Assembly: GCA_035550315.1 (NCBI GenBank)
Contig: DASZPL010000162.1
Coordinates: forward strand, 1-10,163
Length of the DNA stretch: 10,163 nucleotides
From: DASZPL01 sp035550315
Lineage (GTDB): Bacteria > Actinomycetota > Actinomycetes > JAFAQI01
Direction: 5' to 3'
The position numbers and the translations under genes were made by a program. The notes beneath the pieces are model-generated. The model ran no database searches, had not been told where the DNA came from, and saw only the letters and a program-made list of their open reading frames with translations. The first letter of the stretch is position 1, and every line of letters begins with the position of its first letter. This document shows, piece by piece, positions 1-6,479 of this stretch.

Positions 1-588
1 CGGTGTCGGGGCGGGCGCGGTCGCGGGCGCCGGAGTCATCGGCGCTGCCGGCGCGGTTGCGGCCGGCGGCGGTGTTGCCGCGCGGCTGCCGCGAGCGCCC
101 TGCGCAGTGAGCAACGCCTCCGCCAGCGCGACGAGTCCGTCCTCGATATCGGCGCGAATCCGGGTCACCGCTTCGTCGAGCAAGCTGCGCACCTCGGTCG
201 CGAGGCCATCCACTCGTTCGCGCAACGCGGCGAGGTCGCGTTGCAGCGCGTCGGTCGCGGCTTGCGGCTCGGCGATCGTGCTGCCCATCCGGTCGACGTC
301 GCTGCGGACCTGCTCGCCGAGGGCACGCATCTCGCCACGCAGCTCGTCGACCAGCGATGACATCTGCCGCTGCGTGTCGATCTGCTCCTCGACGGCCTGC
401 GAGAACAGCGCCTGCATCCGGTCGGAGATCGACGACTCCTGGCGAGCCGGCGGGGGTGAAGCCGGCGCGGCGGACGGCGGCGGTGCCGGCGCTTCGGCGG
501 GCGGGGCGTCCGGCCCGTCAGCAGCGGCGCTCGCGCCCCGAGGCGGCTCGGGCTGCCAGGGCTGCCTCGCTGCGGGATCGAAGGTCAC
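1..588 (-). CDS. Partial Pro/Ala-rich coiled-coil protein of unknown function (3' end beyond window)
   Basis: A minus-strand frame stays open from a GTG at 588 to the window edge (196 residues, no stop), so the C-terminus is missing. The start is supported by GAGGAG six bases upstream and by an in-frame TAG two codons before the GTG. Residues 1-50 are Pro/Ala-rich and probably disordered. Residues about 52-165 are rich in Glu, Arg, Gln, Leu and Asp without proline breaks except near 108, and look like a long helix or coiled coil. From about 170 the chain is again Ala/Pro/Thr-rich. No signal peptide or membrane segment is visible. It lies 96 bp downstream of the 685-1197 gene on the same strand. 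I do not recognise a family. The disordered-coil-disordered layout suggests a structural or scaffold role, but that is a guess. The opposite-strand frame (107-703) is Ser/Arg-rich and looks like its shadow. Confidence 0.72.
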   Translation of the reverse strand, partial: MTFDPAARQPWQPEPPRGASAAADGPDAPPAEAPAPPPSAAPASPPPARQESSISDRMQALFSQAVEEQIDTQRQMSSLVDELRGEMRALGEQVRSDVDRMGSTIAEPQAATDALQRDLAALRERVDGLATEVRSLLDEAVTRIRADIEDGLVALAEALLTAQGARGSRAATPPPAATAPAAPMTPAPATAPAPTP

Positions 589-684
589 TAGCTACTCCTC
601 GTCGCGGCCGGTCGATCACCCAGTTACCACTGCCAGTATCGCCTCGATTGGCCGGATTGCCCCGCAGCGTCTATGTCGAGTGTG

Positions 685-1197
685 TCAGCGCGACGCACGA
701 TAGACGGCGTCGAGCACCGCCTCGGCGACCGCCCGCTGGTCGTCCGCCGCGACGATGGCGCTGCCGCTGACCGGATGTACGCCGACGGCGTCGACGAGTG
801 ACACCGCCACCACCGCGACTCGGCGATCGCCGTGGCCGACGATCTCGACGTGGTCGAGACGAAACTCCTTCGGCGTACCCGGTCGTGCCGCCGGCGCGTC
901 GGCCACCACCTCGACGCCACCGGGCGCCAACCCCAACCCGAAGCGGTCGCGCAACAGCTGCTCGGCCGCTGCCACGACCTGCTGCGCGACGGCACCGTCG
1001 ACCAGCCGCACCCGCGCGATCAGGCCATCGCCGTCGGCGCCGAGTTCGCCCGCAGCATCGGCGGCAACGTCAGCGACGTCGGCGGCCGCAACGTCGGCCG
1101 CGGCCACGCCGTCGATCTCGCGAAGCGCCGCCGCCACCCTTCCCGCCCACTCCCCGCGATGATCATGAGCGATTTCGCGGATTTCGTCGGAATTCAT
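685..1197 (-). CDS. Small protein of unknown function; start uncertain
   Basis: A 170-residue frame follows ku on the same strand. Residues 29-48 are an Ala/Asp/Val low-complexity stretch (AAADV repeated). Residues about 55-95 and 115-170 look like a compact alpha/beta domain with alternating hydrophobics, a VGHGDRR turn near residue 124, a HPVSGSA segment and a final amphipathic helix. I know of no function; similar small hypothetical proteins seem to occur in actinomycetes, but I cannot name the family. The start is doubtful. The ATG at 1197 has no visible ribosome binding site, and its first 15 codons lie inside the palindrome 1152-1224. An in-frame GTG at 1137 lies just outside the palindrome and has GGGAG and GGGAAGG in the preceding bases, giving a 150-residue protein that I consider at least as likely. 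Confidence 0.6.
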   Translation of the reverse strand: MNSDEIREIAHDHRGEWAGRVAAALREIDGVAAADVAAADVADVAADAAGELGADGDGLIARVRLVDGAVAQQVVAAAEQLLRDRFGLGLAPGGVEVVADAPAARPGTPKEFRLDHVEIVGHGDRRVAVVAVSLVDAVGVHPVSGSAIVAADDQRAVAEAVLDAVYRASR

Positions 1198-1224
1198 CCG
1201 AAAACGCTCATGATCATCGCGGGG
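1152..1224. repeat. Near-perfect palindrome (hairpin element) between ku and the downstream gene
   Basis: The arms 1152-1171 (CCCCGCGATGATCATGAGCG) and 1205-1224 are perfect reverse complements. Past one mismatch (1172/1204) the pairing continues 1173-1177 with 1199-1203, giving a 26-position stem around a 21-base loop. The inner part of each arm contains the self-complementary core ATGATCAT. The element lies between the ku stop and the next gene on the same strand and covers the ATG at 1197. No U-run follows it, so it is not a classical intrinsic terminator. It differs in sequence from the other two palindromes of the window but has similar size and placement. Confidence 0.88.
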
Positions 1225-1259
1225 GTTGGGGGTCGGGGTTGGGGGGGGTCGGGCGCGGG
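1221..1259 (+). other. G-run tract, possible G-quadruplex
   Basis: Runs of G at 1221-1225, 1228-1232, 1235-1238, 1241-1248, 1251-1253 and 1257-1259 are separated mostly by two bases. This meets the usual G3+N1-7 quadruplex rule on the plus strand. In the ku transcript (minus strand) the same tract reads as a C-rich, nearly G-free segment directly after the stop codon. Confidence 0.65.
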
Positions 1260-1264
1260 TCCGG

Positions 1265-2263
1265 TTAGGCGGACTTGCGTTGCGTGCGTTGCGTCCGCTT
1301 GGCTGACTTCGCCGTCGACTTCGCGCTCGACTTCGTGGCGCGTTTCGCGGTGCTCTTGGACGTGCGCTTGGCCGCCGACGTCGTCGCCGCCGCGCGCTTG
1401 CGGCCGGAGCGGCTCGATGACGCCCGGCTCAACCCGCCGCTCGCTCGTTTCGCCGTACTCTTCGACGACACCTCGCCCGACTCGCCGCGCCGCTCGCGGG
1501 CAGCCTCGACACTCGCCCGCAGCGCCGACATCAGGTCCACAACCTTGCCGCCCTCGTCGGCCGGCTGCTCCGGCGTCACGACCTCGCGGCCCTCGACCTT
1601 CGCCTCGATCAGCGCTTCGAGCGCCTCGCGGTAGTTATCGGTGAATTCCTCCGGCGCGAAGTCGCCGGCCAACGTCTCGATCAACGACGTCGCCATCGAC
1701 AGCTCCTGCGAGCGGACCTTGATGTCCTCGTCGAGGAAGTCGAACTCCGGGGTCCGGATCTCGTCCGGCCACAGCATCATCTCGAGCACGAACACGCCGT
1801 CGCGCACTCGCAACGCCGCGAGCGACTCGCGCTGGCGCAACGCAACCTTGACCAGCGCGATCCGGCCGGACTGCTCGAGCGCCTCCCGCAGCAGCACGTA
1901 CGGCTTGGTGCCGGCGGCTTCGGGCGCGAGGTAGTACGAGCGCGCGAAGTACATCGGGTCGACCTGCTCGAGTGGCACGAACTGCAGCACCTCGATGGTG
2001 TGCGCCGTCGCCAGCGGCAGGTCGGCGAAGTCGTCGTCGGTGAGAATCACGATCTCGCCATCCGGCAGCTGATAGCCCTTGGCGATGTCGTTGTACTGCA
2101 CTTCTTCGCCGTCGATCGAGCAGACCCGGCGATAACGGATCCGGCCGCCGTCGGTGCGATGCACCTGATGGAACGAGACGTCCTTTTCCTCGGTCGCGCT
2201 GTAGAGCCGCACCGGGATCGTGACGAGTCCGAAGGACACGGACCCTTTCCAGATGCTCCGCAT
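1265..2263 (-). CDS. ku: Non-homologous end-joining protein Ku
   Basis: This is bacterial Ku, a homodimeric ring that binds double-strand DNA ends and recruits LigD. The protein begins with the family hallmark RSIWKGSVSFGLVTIPVRLYS at residues 2-22, which fixes the ATG at 2263; GGAG sits just upstream at very short spacing. The Ku core runs to about residue 258 and includes the YFARSYYLAPE strand region (105-115), the LPLATAHTIEVLQFV segment (82-96) and the conserved VVDLMSALRASVE helix (241-253). Residues 266-332 form a 67-residue tail of Ser, Ala, Thr, Lys and Arg with 21 basic and no acidic residues and repeats of the STAKRA type. Such lysine-rich tails are known in mycobacterial Ku and add DNA binding. 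The 332-residue length is normal for a tailed Ku. It diverges from the run carrying both LigD parts, which supports a shared repair role. Confidence 0.97.
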   Translation of the reverse strand: MRSIWKGSVSFGLVTIPVRLYSATEEKDVSFHQVHRTDGGRIRYRRVCSIDGEEVQYNDIAKGYQLPDGEIVILTDDDFADLPLATAHTIEVLQFVPLEQVDPMYFARSYYLAPEAAGTKPYVLLREALEQSGRIALVKVALRQRESLAALRVRDGVFVLEMMLWPDEIRTPEFDFLDEDIKVRSQELSMATSLIETLAGDFAPEEFTDNYREALEALIEAKVEGREVVTPEQPADEGGKVVDLMSALRASVEAARERRGESGEVSSKSTAKRASGGLSRASSSRSGRKRAAATTSAAKRTSKSTAKRATKSSAKSTAKSAKRTQRTQRKSA

Positions 2264-2304
2264 GCTCCGGACCTACCCTCTGCCGGGGCGTTTACGGTAA
2301 CAGA
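2264..2304. promoter_or_regulatory. Shared divergent promoter region, ku / membrane protein
   Basis: Only 41 bp separate the two start codons. The plus strand has TACGGT (2293-2298) ending six bases before the GTG at 2305, which fits a leaderless -10 box. On the minus strand the same bases read TACCGT (2299-2294), with a -10-like position about 30 bases before the ku ATG. The two boxes overlap almost completely, as in bidirectional promoters with a shared -10. No convincing -35 was found. This is inferred from pattern only. Confidence 0.35.
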
Positions 2305-3195
2305 GTGAGCTGGGGCTTGATCGGGGCCTTTGCCGCCACCATCGCGTACGGCGCTGCCACCGTGCTGCAAGCGATCGGTGCCCGCGAGGGCGGCGATGCG
2401 GACGAGCTCGACCGCAAGCTGGTCGCGCGGCTGCTGCACTCGCCGACGTACGTCGCCGGGCTGGTTCTCGACGCGGTCGGCTTCGGGTTGTCGTTCGCGG
2501 CATTGCGGACGCTGCCGCTGTTCACGGTGCAGGCGATCGTCGCCTGCAGCCTCGCGGTCACCGCGCTGCTCGCGGTCGGGATGCTCGGCGCGCGGTTGAT
2601 GGTTCGCGAGTGGGTCGCGCTGGGCGGCGTCACCGCCGGCCTGTCGCTGCTCGGGTTGTCGGCGCGCAGCCAGCACCAGACGAAGTTGAGCGAGATCGAC
2701 CGCGGCCTGCTCGTGATCAGCGTGCTGGTCGTCGGCGGCGCCACGTACGTCGCGGCGCGGCACTGGCTGGAGCACACCCGCCACGACGGCTGGGTGCTCG
2801 GCGGCCTGGCCGGCTTGATGTACGGCGGCGGCGGCATCGGCGCGCGCATCCTGCACAACCCGTCGCCGTTCTGGTTGGTGCTCGCCGACCCGGCGTTCTA
2901 TGCGATGGCGATCTCGGGGATCCTCGGCCTGCTGCTCTACGCGATGGCGCTGCAACGCAGCAAGGTGACCGTCGTGACGGCCGCCGTCGTCGTGACGGAG
3001 ACCGTCGTACCTGCCCTCGTCGGGTTGATGTTGCTCGGCGACCGGCCGTCACACGGCGGCACCGCAATCGCGGCCGTCGGCTTCGCGCTGGCGGTGAGCG
3101 GCGCGATCGCGCTGGCTCGTTACGGCGAGCCGCCGAAGCCGGCCACCGAGCCAACGGCTAAGGCGTCGATGGTCCGCAGCACACCAGCCGGGTAG
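2305..3195 (+). CDS. DMT/EamA-type multi-spanning membrane protein
   Basis: This 296-residue integral membrane protein has about nine hydrophobic segments (roughly residues 4-25, 48-68, 75-95, 103-120, 135-151, 163-182, 199-217, 222-244 and 252-272). The pattern is that of the drug/metabolite transporter superfamily: short helices, glycine-rich packing (MYGGGGIGARI near 172-182) and a C-terminal half with an EamA-like end (VTVVTAAVVVTETVVPALVG followed by LLGDRP). The substrate cannot be read from the sequence. The GTG at 2305 has no Shine-Dalgarno sequence and sits right after a -10-like box, so translation is probably leaderless. It ends 9 bp before the ligase gene, so the two are likely cotranscribed. 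A transporter inside an end-joining locus is unexpected, and I see no mechanism linking them. Confidence 0.85.
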   Translation: MSWGLIGAFAATIAYGAATVLQAIGAREGGDADELDRKLVARLLHSPTYVAGLVLDAVGFGLSFAALRTLPLFTVQAIVACSLAVTALLAVGMLGARLMVREWVALGGVTAGLSLLGLSARSQHQTKLSEIDRGLLVISVLVVGGATYVAARHWLEHTRHDGWVLGGLAGLMYGGGGIGARILHNPSPFWLVLADPAFYAMAISGILGLLLYAMALQRSKVTVVTAAVVVTETVVPALVGLMLLGDRPSHGGTAIAAVGFALAVSGAIALARYGEPPKPATEPTAKASMVRSTPAG

Positions 3196-3204
3196 GGATC
3201 GGTC

Positions 3205-4653
3205 GTGGCCCGCTCGCTCGACACCTACCGGCGCAAGCGCGACCCGGCGCGCACACCCGAGCCCGTGCCCGCGAAGCGGTCGCGCCGGCCGAAGAGCACC
3301 GGCGACAGCTTCGTCATCCAGGAGCATCACGCGACCGCGCTGCACTGGGACTTCCGGCTCGAGCGCGACGGCGTGCTGGTGTCGTGGGCGGTGCCGAAGG
3401 GGCTGCCCGAGGACCCGAAGCGCAACCACCTCGCGGTGCACACCGAGGACCATCCGCTGGAGTACGCCGACTTCGAGGGCGAGATCCCGGCCGGTGAGTA
3501 CGGCGGCGGCAAGGTCATCCTGTGGGACCGCGGCCGCTACGACTGCGAGAAGTGGAGCGACCGCGAGGTCATGGTGGTGCTGCACGGCGACCGGGTCTCC
3601 GGGCGCTACGTGCTGTTCAAGACCGGCAAGCGCGACCGCGACTGGATGGTGCATCGGATGGACCCGCCCGCGGCCGGCCGCGAACCGCTGCCCCGCGACG
3701 TCAAGCCGATGCTCGCGGTCTCGGCCGAGAAGCTGCCGCGCAACGACGATGCGTACGGATACGAGTTCAAGTGGGACGGCGTGCGTGCGATCGTCACCGT
3801 GGAAGGCGGGCGGCCGCAGGCGATCTCGCGCAACGGCCGTGACATCACGCCGTCGTACCCGGAGCTGCGCGACATGGCGGAGGCGATCGGCGCGGCACAG
3901 CTGGTGCTCGACGGCGAGCTGGTGGCACTCGATGCGGATGGCCGGCCCTCGTTCGGCGCACTGCAGTCGCGAATGCACGTGACGAGGAGCGCCGACGTCC
4001 GCCGGCTGCGCGACCTCACGCCGGTCACCTACTTCGTCTTCGACGTGCTGTACGCCGGCGGGCACACGCTGCTCGATGAGCCGTACGAGCGGCGGCGCGA
4101 GCTGCTCGACGGGCTCGAGCTGTCCGGGCCGTCGTGGCAGACGCCGCCGTGGTTCCGCGGCGGCGGCAAGGCGGTGCTCGCGGCGTCGCAGGAACAGCAG
4201 CTGGAAGGCGTCGTCGCGAAACGGCTCGACTCGCGCTATGCCGCCGGCCGGCGCTCCGACGCCTGGCTGAAAATCAAAAACGTCCGCACCCAGGAGGTTG
4301 TGATCGGCGGTTGGAAGCCGGGCGCCGGACGCCGCGAGGGTGGCATCGGGTCGCTACTACTCGGCGTACCGGACGACGACGGCGGACTCCGCTACGCCGG
4401 TCACGTCGGCACCGGCTTCACCGAGGCGATGCTGCGTGACCTCGCGCGCGACCTGAAACCGCTCGCCCGCGACGATGCGCCGTTCGCCGACACGGTGCCG
4501 CGGCCGGACGCGCGCGACGCCCACTGGGTCGAGCCGGAGCTGGTCGGTGAGGTGGCGTTCGGCGAGTGGACCCGCGAGGGTCGGCTTCGCCACCCGAGCT
4601 GGCGCGGCCTGCGGCCGGACAAGTCCCCGGACGAGGTGCGGCGTGAGTCCTAG
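3205..4653 (+). CDS. ligD: ATP-dependent DNA ligase with N-terminal 3'-phosphoesterase (LigD PE-Lig part)
   Basis: This protein seals double-strand breaks held by Ku and trims 3'-phosphate or ribonucleotide ends. Residues about 35-150 are the LigD phosphoesterase, with H41, H47, D49 and R51 in HHATALHWDFRLE and H83 in EDHPLEY matching the known metal site. Residues about 165-365 are the nucleotidyltransferase: motif I EFKWDGVR with adenylated K189, SRNGRD (208-213), DGEL (236-239), FVFDVLY (277-283), EGVVAKR (334-340) and WLKIKN (354-359). An OB fold follows to residue 482, ending in SWRGLRPDK. No polymerase domain is present; it is encoded by the next gene, which overlaps this one by 11 bp. 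The GTG at 3205 follows a modest AGGGATCGG signal and is 9 bp after the membrane-protein stop. All catalytic residues I looked for are intact. The basic N-terminus (about 30 residues) is a likely flexible leader. Confidence 0.96.
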   Translation: MARSLDTYRRKRDPARTPEPVPAKRSRRPKSTGDSFVIQEHHATALHWDFRLERDGVLVSWAVPKGLPEDPKRNHLAVHTEDHPLEYADFEGEIPAGEYGGGKVILWDRGRYDCEKWSDREVMVVLHGDRVSGRYVLFKTGKRDRDWMVHRMDPPAAGREPLPRDVKPMLAVSAEKLPRNDDAYGYEFKWDGVRAIVTVEGGRPQAISRNGRDITPSYPELRDMAEAIGAAQLVLDGELVALDADGRPSFGALQSRMHVTRSADVRRLRDLTPVTYFVFDVLYAGGHTLLDEPYERRRELLDGLELSGPSWQTPPWFRGGGKAVLAASQEQQLEGVVAKRLDSRYAAGRRSDAWLKIKNVRTQEVVIGGWKPGAGRREGGIGSLLLGVPDDDGGLRYAGHVGTGFTEAMLRDLARDLKPLARDDAPFADTVPRPDARDAHWVEPELVGEVAFGEWTREGRLRHPSWRGLRPDKSPDEVRRES

Positions 4654-5563
4654 CTCAGAGAAGGTGCCGGTCGAGGTCGACGGCCACACCGTGACGTTGT
4701 CGAACCTCGACAAGGTGCTGTATCCGGAGACCGGCTTCACCAAAGGCGAAGTGATCGACTACTACACCCGGATCGCGCCGGCGCTGCTGCCGCACATCGA
4801 AGGCCGGCCGCTGACGTTGAAGCGCTATCCCGACGGCGTCGAGGGCAAGGCGTTCTTCGAGAAGAACGCGCCCAGCCACACGCCCTCATGGGTACGCCGG
4901 GTGCGGCTGCCGTCACCGGGGTCGACCAAGGAACGCGACACCGTCAACTACGTCGTCGTCGAAGGCCTCGCCACATTGGTATGGGCGGCGAACCTCGCCG
5001 CGCTCGAGCTGCACGTGCCGATGTGGACCGTCGGGCCGCGCGGCGCGGTGCGCAACCCCGACCTGCTGGTCTTCGACCTCGACCCGGGACCGCCGGCGAC
5101 CATCGTCGAGTGTTGCGAAGTCGCCCATCTGGTGCGCGACGTGCTGGACGACGACGGGTTGTCGGCGTACCCGAAGACCAGCGGCTCCAAGGGGTTGCAG
5201 CTCTACGTGCCGCTCGACGGCAAGTCGCCGTGGCAGGACGTGCATGCCTATGCCAAGCAGCTGGCGCAGCGGCTGGAGAAGCAGCGCGAGGATCTGATCC
5301 TGTCCCGGATGGCGCGCGACATCCGGGCCGGCAAGGTGCTGATCGACTGGTCGCAGAACAACGGCGCGAAGACGACGGTGGCGGCGTACTCGTTGCGGGC
5401 CCGGCCGGCGCCGACCGTCTCGACGCCGGTCAGCTGGGAGGAGGTGGCGGCGTGTGAGCGTCCGGAGGACCTGCGGTTCACCAGCGCCGACGTGCTGGCC
5501 CGGGTCGAGGCCGACGGTGACCTGCTCGAGCCGCTGCTGCATCCTGGTGGCGCGATCCCGTGA
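4643..5563 (+). CDS. ligD: LigD-type NHEJ primase-polymerase (PolD, separate protein)
   Basis: This is an archaeo-eukaryotic primase-fold polymerase that fills gaps and adds (ribo)nucleotides at broken ends before ligation. Family features are the N-terminal LSNLDKVLYPETGFTKGEVIDYY (19-41), the RYPDG loop (61-65), FFEKNAPSH (71-79), catalytic D145 and D147 in VFDLDPG, the SGSKGLQLYVPL nucleotide site (180-191) and the third metal ligand D235 in VLIDWSQNN. The 306-residue length matches stand-alone PolDom proteins. The frame is open further upstream inside the ligase gene. I chose the GTG at 4643 because GAGGTG precedes it by four bases and the family homology begins right after; the GTG at 4664 is an alternative. 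The 11 bp overlap with the ligase stop implies translational coupling and near-equal production of the two LigD halves. Confidence 0.95.
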   Translation: MSPSSEKVPVEVDGHTVTLSNLDKVLYPETGFTKGEVIDYYTRIAPALLPHIEGRPLTLKRYPDGVEGKAFFEKNAPSHTPSWVRRVRLPSPGSTKERDTVNYVVVEGLATLVWAANLAALELHVPMWTVGPRGAVRNPDLLVFDLDPGPPATIVECCEVAHLVRDVLDDDGLSAYPKTSGSKGLQLYVPLDGKSPWQDVHAYAKQLAQRLEKQREDLILSRMARDIRAGKVLIDWSQNNGAKTTVAAYSLRARPAPTVSTPVSWEEVAACERPEDLRFTSADVLARVEADGDLLEPLLHPGGAIP

Positions 5564-5578
5564 CCGGCGCGACCGCGT

Positions 5579-5583
5579 GGAGG
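5579..5583 (+). promoter_or_regulatory. Strong ribosome binding site (GGAGG) for the 61-codon gene
   Basis: GGAGG lies four bases before the ATG at 5588. It is among the best Shine-Dalgarno matches in the window, and it is the main reason to accept the short acidic reading frame as a real gene. Confidence 0.75.
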
Positions 5584-5587
5584 TGCG

Positions 5588-5773
5588 ATGACTGAGCCGA
5601 CGCCCGACGAGGCGAACGAGGCCGACCGGGTCGAGCAGGAGACGCCGGTCGACGAGCCGGGCGCGCCGGTCAACCCGGAAGGCACCGTGCCGGTCACGCC
5701 GGAGGCCGACGACGGCGACCTGGCGGAGTCCGCGATCGAGGTGCCGTACGACGAGGACGACGAGCGTCGGTGA
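5588..5773 (+). CDS. Small acidic protein of unknown function
   Basis: The frame encodes 61 residues: 21 acidic (12 Glu, 9 Asp), 3 Arg, no Lys, Cys or Trp, many Pro and Val, and an acidic end (PYDEDDERR). It is almost certainly disordered. Evidence that it is real is the GGAGG at ideal spacing, the 24 bp gap after the polymerase gene, and the 4-base GTGA overlap with the TetR start, which implies translational coupling. I do not recognise a family. The acidic character could suit binding to a basic partner such as the Ku tail, or protein-protein contacts, but nothing in the sequence proves this. A trivial alternative is that the frame mainly serves to couple translation to the regulator. Confidence 0.7.
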   Translation: MTEPTPDEANEADRVEQETPVDEPGAPVNPEGTVPVTPEADDGDLAESAIEVPYDEDDERR

Positions 5774-6393
5774 CCGCGACGAGCGACCCGCCCGCCCGCG
5801 GGACCCGGCTGCCGCGCTCTGCCCGCCGGCGGCAGCTGCTAGCCGCCGCGCAGCAGGTGTTCGTGGCCAACGGCTATCACGCGGCGGCCATGGACGACAT
5901 CGCCGAACGTGCGGGTGTCAGCAAACCCGTTCTCTACCAACACTTTCCGAGCAAGCTCGACCTCTACATCGCGGTCATCGACGAGCAGATCGCGGCGCTC
6001 GAGAGCCAGGTGAGGGCGGCGCTGGCGACGACCACCGACAACCACGACCGGGTGTTCGGCTGCATCCAGGCGTACTTCGATTTCGTCGACGACGCCGGCG
6101 GCGCGTTCCGGTTGGTTTTCGAGTCCGACCTGCGCAACGAGCCGAGCGTGCGGGAGCGGGTGGAGCGGTCGCTGCAGCGGTCGGTCGAGGCGATCGCCGA
6201 CACCATCGCGCGCGACACCGGGCTCGACCGCGACCAGGCGGAGCTGCTGTCGTGCGGGCTGGCCGGCGTCGCCGAGATCAGTGCCCGCTGGTGGCTCACC
6301 AGCGGGCACGGCATCCCGAAGGAGCGGGCGGTCGAACTGATCCAGGCGCTGGCCTGGCGCGGCATCGCCGGCTACCCGCGGGTTTCGGAGTGA
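5770..6393 (+). CDS. TetR/AcrR family transcriptional regulator (Rv3208-like)
   Basis: This 207-residue one-component regulator has an N-terminal TetR_N DNA-binding domain at about residues 19-68. The recognition region reads MDDIAERAGVSKPVLYQHFPSK (41-62), the canonical TetR helix-turn-helix and following helix. The C-terminal half is all-helical and should form the dimer and ligand domain; its ligand is unknown. Position next to DUF3107 and near the ferritin-like and DEAD-box genes suggests orthology to M. tuberculosis Rv3208, from memory of that gene order. It starts with GTG inside the stop of the acidic protein (GTGA overlap), so it is translated from the same mRNA as that protein and possibly the end-joining genes. 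A 12-bp palindrome 32 bp after its stop is a conceivable operator. Confidence 0.93.
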   Translation: MTATSDPPARGTRLPRSARRRQLLAAAQQVFVANGYHAAAMDDIAERAGVSKPVLYQHFPSKLDLYIAVIDEQIAALESQVRAALATTTDNHDRVFGCIQAYFDFVDDAGGAFRLVFESDLRNEPSVRERVERSLQRSVEAIADTIARDTGLDRDQAELLSCGLAGVAEISARWWLTSGHGIPKERAVELIQALAWRGIAGYPRVSE

Positions 6394-6425
6394 CGGTTCA
6401 CCCTCGGTGGTAGCGGTTTCGCCGT

Positions 6426-6437
6426 CGGCGTACGCCG
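6426..6437. promoter_or_regulatory. 12-bp perfect palindrome, candidate operator
   Basis: CGGCGTACGCCG is a perfect dyad located between the TetR gene and DUF3107, about 30 bp upstream of the DUF3107 -10-like box. TetR proteins bind dyads of this kind, but short GC palindromes are frequent in such a genome, so the assignment is weak. Confidence 0.25.
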
Positions 6438-6466
6438 TACCGTGCCGGCGCGGCGTGCAGGTCGGT

Positions 6467-6479
6467 TAGCCTGCAACGC
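6467..6479 (+). promoter_or_regulatory. Leaderless-type -10 box for DUF3107
   Basis: TAGCCT (6467-6472) fits the actinobacterial TANNNT -10 consensus and ends seven bases before the GTG at 6480, so transcription would begin on or next to the start codon. There is no Shine-Dalgarno sequence before the GTG, consistent with a leaderless mRNA. No clear -35 is seen. Confidence 0.5.

Noticed and set aside
589..684. Terminator or promoter between the two leftmost genes
   Set aside because: I saw a GATACT-like box on the minus strand, but no convincing -35, hairpin or U-run; too weak to annotate.
107..703. 198-codon plus-strand frame at the left end
   Set aside because: Ser/Arg/Ala-rich shadow of the minus-strand coiled-coil gene; no ribosome binding site and no recognisable domain.
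2047..2955. 302-codon minus-strand open frame opposite the membrane protein and running into ku
   Set aside because: Gln/Arg/Ala-rich shadow that crosses both the divergent promoter and the Ku N-terminus in another frame.
3049..4065. 338-codon minus-strand open frame opposite the ligase
   Set aside because: It lies opposite intact phosphoesterase and ligase motifs; low-complexity His/Arg/Val composition indicates a shadow frame.
4475..4642. Upstream extension of the polymerase frame
   Set aside because: The extension lies wholly within the ligase OB-fold coding region and translates to Arg-rich shadow; family homology starts after the GTG at 4643.
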